Source: Candidatus Roizmanbacteria bacterium RIFCSPHIGHO2_12_FULL_37_23
GTDB taxonomy: Bacteria > Patescibacteriota > Microgenomatia > UBA1406 > HO2-37-13b
Assembly: GCA_001788095.1 (NCBI GenBank)
Contig: MFZX01000012.1
Location: 1-32,004, forward strand
Direction: 5' to 3'
DNA: 32,004 bases
Shown: one piece after another, positions 7,443 to 14,904 of the stretch
Position numbering within the stretch: position 1 is the stretch's first letter
How the letters are laid out: the number at the start of each line of letters is the position of its first letter
Program-made: the position numbers and the translations under genes
The notes under the pieces: model-generated
Database searches by the model: none
Seen by the model: the letters and a program-made list of their open reading frames with translations, nothing else
Told to the model about the DNA's origin: nothing

Positions 7443-8975
7443 ATGCGTAAACTAGCCCTTGTTATTCTCGATGGATGGGGTATAGGAAAAAAAGAGCAAA
7501 ATAACGCAATACATGTCGCTCAGACACCTTTCTTTGATCATCTTTGGAACACATATCCAAAGACAGCTCTTCAAGCAAGTGGAGAATATGTTGGTCTACC
7601 AAAAGGCCAAATTGGTGGCAGCGAAGTTGGTCATCTTACCATAGGATCTGGACGAGTAACTCTGCAAGAACTTGAACGCATAAATAAAAGCTTTATCCAA
7701 CCATATAAAGGAGGAGGGGTGGAGACTTTGTCAGTTTTTGAAAAGCTTATTTATCGCGCACAAAAAAAACAACTGCATATCATTGGGCTTGTCTCACCAG
7801 GAGGAGTACATAGTAACGAGACACATCTTTTTGAACTCCTTAAAATTCTTAAAAAGTATAAAGCAAAAAATCCTTATATACATTTCATAAGTGATGGTCG
7901 TGATACCATGCCGAAAAGTAGTCTAAAGAGCGCTTCACGTCTTATACAAATAATTCGTCATATTCGATTTGGTCGCATTGCAACTCTTGTAGGGAGGTTT
8001 TATGCGATGGATCGGGATACAAATTGGGATAGAACCGATATGGCATTTGAGCTTTTTGCCCATGCACAGGGCAAGAGGAAAAACCTAGGCCCTTCCGACC
8101 TAGAGAATCTTACTCAGGCTATTCAAAACTCATATGAAGTCAATATAACAGATGAATTTATAGAACCTACTATTATTGACACAAATTATCAAGGCATACA
8201 TCAAGGAGATCCTATATTATTTTTTAACTTCAGATCTGATCGTATGAAGCAAATTGTTTCAAAATTTCTTGAAAATTTTTCTCACTTAAATATCTTCACA
8301 ATGACACGATATGATGAGAGTTTTGAAGCACAACCATTATTTGAAAAAGAGTATATAAGAGATACGTTTAGTAGTATCATTGACTCGATTGGTTTAACTC
8401 AATTAAAAGCTGCCGAAACTGAAAAAGGTCCTCATGTAACATATTTTTTTCACGGAGGGCGTGATATCCAATTTAAGAAAGAGGTGCGCACAATAGAGCA
8501 AAGCAATAGAGTTCTTCACAATACAGCTCCTGAGATGAAAGTTAAAGAAATAACACGTAATATTATGAATCTTGTCGAACAACAAAACCCTGATTTTATT
8601 TTGGTCAATTTCGCTAATCCAGATATGGTTGGGCACACTGGTGATTTTCAAGCTGTGGTGGACGCAGTTGAGAAAGTAGATAGATATCTAAAATCACTTT
8701 GTTCTTACCTAACAAAACATCATTACATTTGTTGCATAACAGCTGATCATGGTAATGCAGATTTTATGTACGATCTTGGGACAGGCGAAAAACACACAGC
8801 ACATACTTTAAGCCCAGTGCCATTTATAGTCTATGACCCTTATGATAAAAAAAATCAACTCGTAGGCCTGAGTCAGAATGAAGCAAATGGTTTAAGTAAA
8901 ATTACAGGAACGATATTAGATCTTATGGATCTGAAACAATCAGTTTTTGAATTTGAAAGTCTTATAAATAAGTAA
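7443..8975 (+). CDS. gpmI: 2,3-bisphosphoglycerate-independent phosphoglycerate mutase
   Basis: Interconverts 3-phosphoglycerate and 2-phosphoglycerate in glycolysis and gluconeogenesis; cytosolic manganese enzyme of the alkaline phosphatase superfamily. The 510-residue length is typical. Visible motifs: ILDGWG at the N-terminus (first metal Asp), the nucleophile Ser60 in GGSEVGH, FISDGRDT, the substrate loop GRFYAMDRDTNWDR, FNFRSDRMKQI, the metal motifs NPDMVGHTG and TADHGNAD, and HTAHTLSPVPF. It is transcribed from a leaderless-type promoter and converges on the VanW gene with only 5 bases between the stop codons. It links functionally with pgk, fba and fbp further along the window. Confidence 0.97.
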   Translation: MRKLALVILDGWGIGKKEQNNAIHVAQTPFFDHLWNTYPKTALQASGEYVGLPKGQIGGSEVGHLTIGSGRVTLQELERINKSFIQPYKGGGVETLSVFEKLIYRAQKKQLHIIGLVSPGGVHSNETHLFELLKILKKYKAKNPYIHFISDGRDTMPKSSLKSASRLIQIIRHIRFGRIATLVGRFYAMDRDTNWDRTDMAFELFAHAQGKRKNLGPSDLENLTQAIQNSYEVNITDEFIEPTIIDTNYQGIHQGDPILFFNFRSDRMKQIVSKFLENFSHLNIFTMTRYDESFEAQPLFEKEYIRDTFSSIIDSIGLTQLKAAETEKGPHVTYFFHGGRDIQFKKEVRTIEQSNRVLHNTAPEMKVKEITRNIMNLVEQQNPDFILVNFANPDMVGHTGDFQAVVDAVEKVDRYLKSLCSYLTKHHYICCITADHGNADFMYDLGTGEKHTAHTLSPVPFIVYDPYDKKNQLVGLSQNEANGLSKITGTILDLMDLKQSVFEFESLINK

Positions 8976-8980
8976 TATGC

Positions 8981-10390
8981 TCAATCGGACGTGCCTACGA
9001 GAAAAACGGCCTGCCATGGTCGATATGAGGAGTAAAAGGTTTTATCCTGAATTATTGTACCATCAGCAGCAGTTACTTTATATTGAAAAGTAGATTTCCC
9101 ACCGTGAGCAGCCCACTCGATCTGCTTAACAACTCCTCGTTTTAAACCCGGATCGTCCTGATACGCAGGGTCAGGCGGAAGGTGCACATCGTAAACATTT
9201 GCATCAGATAGTTCGATTATACGTCCATCCTTTTTTCCATATAAAGAAAAAGTAAGAGAAGAGTTTGCTCGGTCAACATTTGTTTGTATTAAGATATGAG
9301 AATTTAAATCATTTTTGAATCTTAAATCAATCGATGGGCTATAAATTGTTGCATCAAAACCAGGTTTTCTGTCATATTCATAATATCGAACTCGATATCC
9401 ATGAGCATGTCTCTCTATTATTGGAAGCCCTGCATCTAGTGCGGCCCTGAAAAGCGTTGTTGAATCCTGACATACTCCTCCTCCATCTCCAAGTATTGTT
9501 TTTCCACTTTTAATAATGAGTGATTGTTTATATCCTGTTTCTGCAGAAATATCGCCGAGAGTATTTGTATAGGAAAATTCCTGACCGGGAGATATCAATA
9601 CTCCATGAATACGCGAAGCTGCAAGTTCAATATTATGAATTCGTTCAGGAGAGGATCCTCTAAAAGATGATCTTCCCTCACCTACTTTTTCTACAATACC
9701 AAGATCATTAATATCACTCAGTTTAATTTCTGGATCAATGTCTTCATTTTCGATACGGATTGATAAATCATCTGATGCTTCTCCAGCTCCGATACGTTCG
9801 ATAATGGTTTCAATCTCTGTCATAGCCTCCGCTTTTTTAATACGTGTTCCATATGCTTCTTTTTTAAAAGCTGATACCCGGCCATCCTTGATGGTAAACA
9901 ATGCATTGATAGGTTTTTTAGAATATTTTTTATCTAAACTATCAAAATAATTTACAAGAGGTTCAAGATGGTATTCTGGTGAGAATCTGAATGTATAAAG
10001 TTCAAGATTCAGTATGGTTGAAATTCGCTGATACCATCGTGAGAAGGAATTTGATGATCTCCCAATAGAAAAAGCTCTACTTTCAATAATGTCGATATTA
10101 TATGCAAATTTTAGTGTTTTACCTGAAAAAGTTGCAATAGTATCCTCGTAAATGATGGAGATGCTTGCTTTTTGAAGATTTTTGTTCTGAGATTCGAAGT
10201 AGTTTTTTACATCTTGACGTTTAGCTCCTGAAAAGTCGACATCGTTAACGTATACGTTTGGATAAACAGACTCCTTATATCGTTTATTCTCCTTTATTAT
10301 ATAGCCCGTAAGAGCTAGTAAAAATAATAGAGTAAATAGGAGAGAAAAAAGTAAGGATTTCGTTACAACACGGATGATGCTAATAGACAT
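8981..10390 (-). CDS. VanW family membrane protein
   Basis: 469-residue membrane-anchored envelope protein of unknown biochemical role. A single N-terminal transmembrane helix (about 12-31) is followed by a region resembling the putative peptidoglycan-binding domain seen in YoaR/VanW proteins (about 40-220), then the VanW domain (about 237-370, with SSFRGSSPERIHNIELAA, FSYTNTLGDIS and the GGGVCQDST motif at 303-311), and a C-terminal G5-like beta segment (about 420-466). VanW occurs in some vancomycin-resistance clusters but there is no other van gene here; these proteins are common in CPR genomes. It diverges from the solute-binding protein gene across 39 bases. Confidence 0.88.
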   Translation of the reverse strand: MSISIIRVVTKSLLFSLLFTLLFLLALTGYIIKENKRYKESVYPNVYVNDVDFSGAKRQDVKNYFESQNKNLQKASISIIYEDTIATFSGKTLKFAYNIDIIESRAFSIGRSSNSFSRWYQRISTILNLELYTFRFSPEYHLEPLVNYFDSLDKKYSKKPINALFTIKDGRVSAFKKEAYGTRIKKAEAMTEIETIIERIGAGEASDDLSIRIENEDIDPEIKLSDINDLGIVEKVGEGRSSFRGSSPERIHNIELAASRIHGVLISPGQEFSYTNTLGDISAETGYKQSLIIKSGKTILGDGGGVCQDSTTLFRAALDAGLPIIERHAHGYRVRYYEYDRKPGFDATIYSPSIDLRFKNDLNSHILIQTNVDRANSSLTFSLYGKKDGRIIELSDANVYDVHLPPDPAYQDDPGLKRGVVKQIEWAAHGGKSTFQYKVTAADGTIIQDKTFYSSYRPWQAVFLVGTSD

Positions 10391-10395
10391 TTGTT

Positions 10396-10423
10396 TTGAA
10401 TTTCGAGTTTATTTTGATACTAT
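10396..10423 (+). promoter_or_regulatory. Promoter of the solute-binding protein gene (leaderless)
   Basis: TTGAAT at 10396-10401, a 16-base spacer and TACTAT at 10418-10423; the ATG at 10430 is 6 bases beyond the -10. A 15-base odd palindrome, ATACTAT-T-ATAGTAT (10417-10431), covers the -10 box and runs into the start codon, so it could be an operator; that is inference. The 39-base divergent gap also has to contain the promoter of the VanW gene, for which TAAACT on the other strand (10411-10406) is a weak candidate. Confidence 0.5.
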
Positions 10424-10429
10424 TATAGT

Positions 10430-11926
10430 ATGCCTCAAGATAGTAATGCAAATGAGCAGACCCCCGAATCCGTAGAGCCGACGCCGGTGTTTGAAAGGGA
10501 AAGCCCGAAAGAAGATATAATTCCCGAGGAACTTCCTGAAGAAACACCCGAAGATTTAACTGTTTCTGATATTGAGGGTGGAAGCTCGGGTGACGATTTT
10601 ACTATTCCTCCGCCTGAGAGCGTATCGTTTAGCGAAGGAGGAAGCAAGAAGTATGTTGCGATCGGTATTGGTGTTGTAATTGTAATATTACTTTTTATCG
10701 GAATATTAACTTTTTTATTATCACTGAGAGGTAATAAAAAAGAGATCACTCTTGAGTATTGGGGGCTTTGGGAGGATGAACAGGTATTTGCTCCAATAAT
10801 AGAGGAATACCATCGTAACAATCCTAAGATAACCGTCAAATATGTAAAGCAAGACCCTCAAAGCTACAGGGAAAAGCTTATAGCAAGAGGTAAAGAAGGG
10901 AGAGGTCCTGATATTTTCCGTTTCCATAACACATGGTTACCAAGCATTATTGAAATTGCTGCTCCAATACCAGCAAAAATAATGCCAGCTGCTGAGTTTG
11001 AAAAAACCTTTTACCAGGTAGCGCAAGACGACCTTAAAGTTGATAAATCCTATCATGGACTTCCGCTTGAGATAGATGGTCTTGTTTTAGTCTACAATAA
11101 CGATTTGTTTAAAAAAGCAGGAATCTCGACTGCTCCTCAAACATGGGAAGACGTTGTAAGATCAGCATCTAGCTTGAGAGTGCAGGCGCCTGGTGGAGAC
11201 ATATTAACATCAGGAATTGCGCTAGGAACAGCAGATAATCTTGAACATTTTTCAGATATTCTTGGATGGATGTTCATACAAAATGGAGCTGATATACGGT
11301 CTTTAGACAAACAGGAAGCTGTTGAAGTGCTTCGTAATTATAGACGCTTTGCTGAGCCACCGCTTAATTTTTGGAATCAACATATGTCAAATAATATTCC
11401 TGCGTTTGTTCAGGGTAAGGTAGCAATGATAATCGTACCTTCATGGCGAATTCTAGAGATAAAAGAACAGAATCCAGACCTAGAAATAAAAGTGACAAAA
11501 CTTCCCATTTTGCCAGGTAATCAGCCGGTATCTTTAGCTACGTATTGGGTAGAGGGAGTTTCTCGTACTAGTAAAAATCAAATGGAAGCATGGAAATTTT
11601 TAAAGTATCTGACTCAGAAAGAAACAATGCAAAAACTCTACAAAGAACAGTCCAATACCCGCTTGTTTGGTGAACCATATTCTAGAGTTGACTTACGAGA
11701 TGATCTGATTCAAAATGAATACATAGGACCAGTTCTCGAGCAGGCCCCATTTATGAAGAGTTTACCTCTTGCCTCTCGGACTTTCGATAATGGAATCAAC
11801 GATCAAATAATAAAGTATTTAAAGGACGCAGTAAATGCTACGATCCAGGGAGTATCATATGAGCAAGCTTTAGATACAGCATCTAAGGGCATAGATCAGG
11901 TTTTTAAACAATACAATATAGAATAA
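10430..11926 (+). CDS. Membrane-anchored ABC-type extracellular solute-binding protein (family 1, sugar-type)
   Basis: 498 residues. An acidic, Pro/Glu-rich N-terminal tail (1-74) precedes one transmembrane helix (about 75-98), so the tail should be cytoplasmic and the rest outside. Residues 104-498 form a family-1 solute-binding fold: ITLEYWGLWEDEQVFAPIIEEYHRNNPKI, GPDIFRFHN, GLPLEIDGLVLVYNNDLFKKAGI, FVQGKVAMIIVPSW and a C-terminal helical end, as in maltose-type binding proteins. There is no lipobox; anchoring by a helix with a long cytosolic tail is unusual for this family. No permease or ATPase genes lie nearby, so its transporter partner must be elsewhere or it may act as a sensor. Substrate is unknown. 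Confidence 0.85.
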   Translation: MPQDSNANEQTPESVEPTPVFERESPKEDIIPEELPEETPEDLTVSDIEGGSSGDDFTIPPPESVSFSEGGSKKYVAIGIGVVIVILLFIGILTFLLSLRGNKKEITLEYWGLWEDEQVFAPIIEEYHRNNPKITVKYVKQDPQSYREKLIARGKEGRGPDIFRFHNTWLPSIIEIAAPIPAKIMPAAEFEKTFYQVAQDDLKVDKSYHGLPLEIDGLVLVYNNDLFKKAGISTAPQTWEDVVRSASSLRVQAPGGDILTSGIALGTADNLEHFSDILGWMFIQNGADIRSLDKQEAVEVLRNYRRFAEPPLNFWNQHMSNNIPAFVQGKVAMIIVPSWRILEIKEQNPDLEIKVTKLPILPGNQPVSLATYWVEGVSRTSKNQMEAWKFLKYLTQKETMQKLYKEQSNTRLFGEPYSRVDLRDDLIQNEYIGPVLEQAPFMKSLPLASRTFDNGINDQIIKYLKDAVNATIQGVSYEQALDTASKGIDQVFKQYNIE

Positions 11927-11930
11927 TTTT

Positions 11931-14099
11931 ATGGGACTTTTCAATTCGTCTTCAGAAAAAATAGAATACATAGTTGGCTTAATTTTTAGGCAAAATGAAG
12001 GAGTGGGTTTGCTACTTAAAATTAATTCAAAGACAAAAGAAATCGAGAAAATAGATGAAAGAATGTTTAAATTTTCTAATGCATGGGAGAATCTCGTTTA
12101 TGATGTTGATGAACTTCTTTTTTCAATCGAGAACGATCATAAGATTAAGCTAAAAAAGTCCATATTCTTTGTCTACGCACATCTTGTCGATAGGCAATCA
12201 GGTGAGATATCTCCTTCATACTCAGAAAAATTACAGGAAATCACTAAACAAAATGATCTTGAGTGTCTCGGGTATGCTGAATATAACGAAGTACTAGCTC
12301 GATATCTTCAAGAAAAAGAACAAACCCCACTTACTTCTATAGTTGTAGAAATAGATTCGCCAGCAGTATCTGCTTTCATTTATAAAGGAGGAGAATTAGT
12401 ATTTTCTGATACTGTTGCCAAAACAGGTAATTTGACCTCAGATCTTGAAGAAATATTTAGTCGATCGAACAAAAACACCATTCTACCGGCTAGGATGATA
12501 ATGTATGATTCTTCGGATTTAGAAAAAGAGTCGAGCCAAATTCTTACTCATAATTGGCCCGACAATCTTTTTATACAACTTCCGAAAGTTGAGATTCTTA
12601 ATTCAGATGAGGTTACTGAGGCTCTCGTACTTGAATTCAAAGAGCAACTTTTTGGACAACCTGATTCTAAATTTTTCGGGAAAAATATATTGAATAAATC
12701 CGAAACCCAGGTTCTTGAGGAAGAAAAAACGGATAAGGATGCACTAAAAGGATTTGTCATCGGAGAAGACATAAGAGAACAAAAAGAAAATATTACAGAA
12801 ACTTTAAAAGATGAGCAAGAGATTGAGAGTGAAACAAGCATAGTGGAAGAGCCTGAAGCCGCCTTACCTGCACAAAAATCGCTTATGCCTGCGTGGTTAA
12901 GCTTCGATTTTCTCAAGAGTAAATTTTTCCTCGATAGATTCAAAATTCCACAAATCAACATCTTTAAAGGTGGGGTAGGAAATAAGAAATTATTACTAGC
13001 TCTTGCAGGTTTTGTGCTTATTGGAGTGGCAATATTTTCATTGTTATATTTTTTCCATAAAGCCACGCTTTCAGTCTTTTATGAAAGCAAAAAAATAGAA
13101 AAAAATGTGGATATTTCAGAAGGACTTACTATTGAAAAAAGTACGGAAACCATTACTGAAAAAGCTTCAATCTCAACAACTGGCTCGAAAAATATAGGAG
13201 AAAAAGCAAACGGAGAAATCACTATTTTTAACGCCGGGAATGAAATTGTTTTCGAAAAAGGAACTGAGTTAAAAACTGAAGATAACTTAGTTTTTACTTT
13301 AGATCAAGATGTAACTGCAGCAGGTGCTCAAAAAACGGTAACAGACGAGGGTGACATTTTAACAACCACATCGAAAACAAAAGCACAAATTACAGCAACA
13401 GAAATTGGAACAAAATATAATATCAAAAACGACGTAAAACTCACAATTGAGGAGTCAGATGCAACCACTCATTTCGCTAGAACAAATCAAGCATTTTCAG
13501 GAGGGTCATCGAAAAAAGTTCGAACAGCTTCTCGAGAGGATTTTGATGGCATCGATAAAGAAATAAAATCAAAAATTAATAAGAAGAGTTCAGCATCTTT
13601 AAAAAAGATGAGCGCACAGAAGAATATAATTAAAGATTTAACAGAAATCGAAATAATAGATGAAACATATTCAAAAGAAGTTGCTGAAGAAGCTGATATA
13701 TTGGAGCTCGAAGTTAAAGCTCAAGTAACATATTATTTCTATGATGACAACCAATTAAAAGACATACTTATTAAAGAACTCGAAACAGATGTCCCGAGCA
13801 ATTATAGCTTAAATGGTGAGAATATAAATGCTGCAATTATTCGAGCTGAAAAAGACGATGAAACCGGAGATGTTTCAATGACAGTTGAAGCTGTTGGCGA
13901 ACCAAAATTTAATATTGATGAAGTGGAATTACGTGATGCTGTTCGTGGCAAAAGAGCAGAATCCATAAAGGGAATCGTTAAAGATACCTTTAAGGCGAGT
14001 GGTTACGAGTTATCTGTTGAGTCCAATTTTCCAATAATTAATTCTTATATACCAGTTTTTACGAAAAATATCACGATTAAGGTCGAACCTCTCAAATAA
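11931..14099 (+). CDS. Large membrane protein: N-terminal actin-like-looking domain, C-terminal baseplate-J-like region
   Basis: 722 residues, 4 bases after the solute-binding protein gene. The N-terminal part (about 1-240) has beta-rich segments such as TSIVVEIDSPAVSAFIYKGGEL and resembles degenerate FtsA/PilM-type actin-like folds; no clear ATP site is visible, so this is tentative. A charged linker (about 250-320) leads to a transmembrane helix (about 353-375), then an outer region with a GSKNIGEKANGEITIFNAG repeat-like beta segment and ITATEIGTKYNI, similar to the baseplate-J-like proteins annotated in CPR genomes. Its Glu/Lys-rich composition is like its neighbours. The next gene, a sortase, starts 3 bases after its stop. 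A role in an envelope-spanning surface assembly is inference; I see no phage genes around it. Confidence 0.65.
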   Translation: MGLFNSSSEKIEYIVGLIFRQNEGVGLLLKINSKTKEIEKIDERMFKFSNAWENLVYDVDELLFSIENDHKIKLKKSIFFVYAHLVDRQSGEISPSYSEKLQEITKQNDLECLGYAEYNEVLARYLQEKEQTPLTSIVVEIDSPAVSAFIYKGGELVFSDTVAKTGNLTSDLEEIFSRSNKNTILPARMIMYDSSDLEKESSQILTHNWPDNLFIQLPKVEILNSDEVTEALVLEFKEQLFGQPDSKFFGKNILNKSETQVLEEEKTDKDALKGFVIGEDIREQKENITETLKDEQEIESETSIVEEPEAALPAQKSLMPAWLSFDFLKSKFFLDRFKIPQINIFKGGVGNKKLLLALAGFVLIGVAIFSLLYFFHKATLSVFYESKKIEKNVDISEGLTIEKSTETITEKASISTTGSKNIGEKANGEITIFNAGNEIVFEKGTELKTEDNLVFTLDQDVTAAGAQKTVTDEGDILTTTSKTKAQITATEIGTKYNIKNDVKLTIEESDATTHFARTNQAFSGGSSKKVRTASREDFDGIDKEIKSKINKKSSASLKKMSAQKNIIKDLTEIEIIDETYSKEVAEEADILELEVKAQVTYYFYDDNQLKDILIKELETDVPSNYSLNGENINAAIIRAEKDDETGDVSMTVEAVGEPKFNIDEVELRDAVRGKRAESIKGIVKDTFKASGYELSVESNFPIINSYIPVFTKNITIKVEPLK

Positions 14100-14102
14100 C
14101 CT

Positions 14103-14855
14103 ATGGCACTTTACACATATAAAAGAAAGTCAACAGGGATTAAAAGAAGAATATTTACGGTAATTTCGTATGCGTCAATGACAATTGGTGCACTCTTCCT
14201 CTTTTTTTCTTTTTATCCTGTTATAGCCTCTGAGCTATATTCGCGTATATTTATTTCAAGAGATTTTACAGATCCTATTCCTTATGCACAAGCTACATCT
14301 GTTGATAAAGCAGGTTCAATCCGAGGAACGAGTAACAAATTTTCAACAAACCTTGTTGATTATACAAAGGCATCTAATTGGTTTCTCGATGAAGATAGTG
14401 AAGTTCAACGTGGTATTCGCGCGCGTCCTGATATAAAGGAATATTCCATTAGTATTCCAAAAATTGGTGTTAAAAATGCGAAAGTAATAATTGGTGGTGA
14501 TGACTTATTGGCAGGAATTATCCACTATCGTCCTGATACTCTTCCAGGTGAAAATGGTGTTGTGAATTTGTTTGGGCACTCGTCATTATTATCCTTATAT
14601 AAGGAAAACGATCCAAAGCACATTTTTAGCTATGTTCCGTTTCTTGAAAATAGCGATGTAATATATGTTGTCGTAGATGGTGTGAAATATACATATGAAG
14701 TTTACGATAAAATTGTTGTTAAACCTCAGGAAACCTCTGTTCTTGACCCAAAATATGATGGTGCATACCTAAATCTTATAACATGTCTTCCCCATGGAAC
14801 ATATATAAATAGAGGTATTGTAAAGGCAAAACTGAAGAGTCTTCCTCTGCTATAA
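14103..14855 (+). CDS. Sortase family cysteine transpeptidase
   Basis: Membrane-bound enzyme of the kind that cleaves a C-terminal sorting motif and joins proteins to the cell surface. The 250-residue chain has one N-terminal transmembrane helix (about 18-43) and an outer catalytic domain from about 114 (SISIPKIGVKNAKVIIGGDD). The catalytic triad is visible: His159 in NLFGHSS, Cys228 in LITCLPHGT and Arg237 in INRG. The spacing and the TCLPHGTYxxR end resemble class D/E-like sortases, but I do not assign a class. It begins 3 bases after the baseplate-J-like protein, so that protein or its partners may be substrates. No protein in this window has an obvious LPXTG-type tail. Confidence 0.9.
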   Translation: MALYTYKRKSTGIKRRIFTVISYASMTIGALFLFFSFYPVIASELYSRIFISRDFTDPIPYAQATSVDKAGSIRGTSNKFSTNLVDYTKASNWFLDEDSEVQRGIRARPDIKEYSISIPKIGVKNAKVIIGGDDLLAGIIHYRPDTLPGENGVVNLFGHSSLLSLYKENDPKHIFSYVPFLENSDVIYVVVDGVKYTYEVYDKIVVKPQETSVLDPKYDGAYLNLITCLPHGTYINRGIVKAKLKSLPLL

Positions 14856-14861
14856 TGGATG

Positions 14862-14896
14862 TTGTTTTAGGCCTATAACATATGGTAAAATACTAT
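14862..14896 (+). promoter_or_regulatory. Promoter of the first class A PBP gene
   Basis: Two overlapping -10 candidates precede the ATG at 14905: TAAAAT at 14886-14891 with TTGTTT at 14862-14867 (18-base spacer), and TACTAT at 14891-14896 (8 bases before the ATG). Either choice predicts a leader of 0 to 7 bases. Confidence 0.4.
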
Positions 14897-14904
14897 CATA
14901 CAAA

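Noticed and set aside
8981-10390. VanW as a vancomycin-resistance gene.
   Set aside because: No vanHAXS or other resistance genes are near; VanW-domain proteins are widespread envelope proteins in CPR and other bacteria.
11931-14099. Baseplate-J-like region as evidence for a prophage or phage-tail-like system.
   Set aside because: No other phage structural, integrase or lysis gene is present; the neighbours are envelope and metabolic genes.
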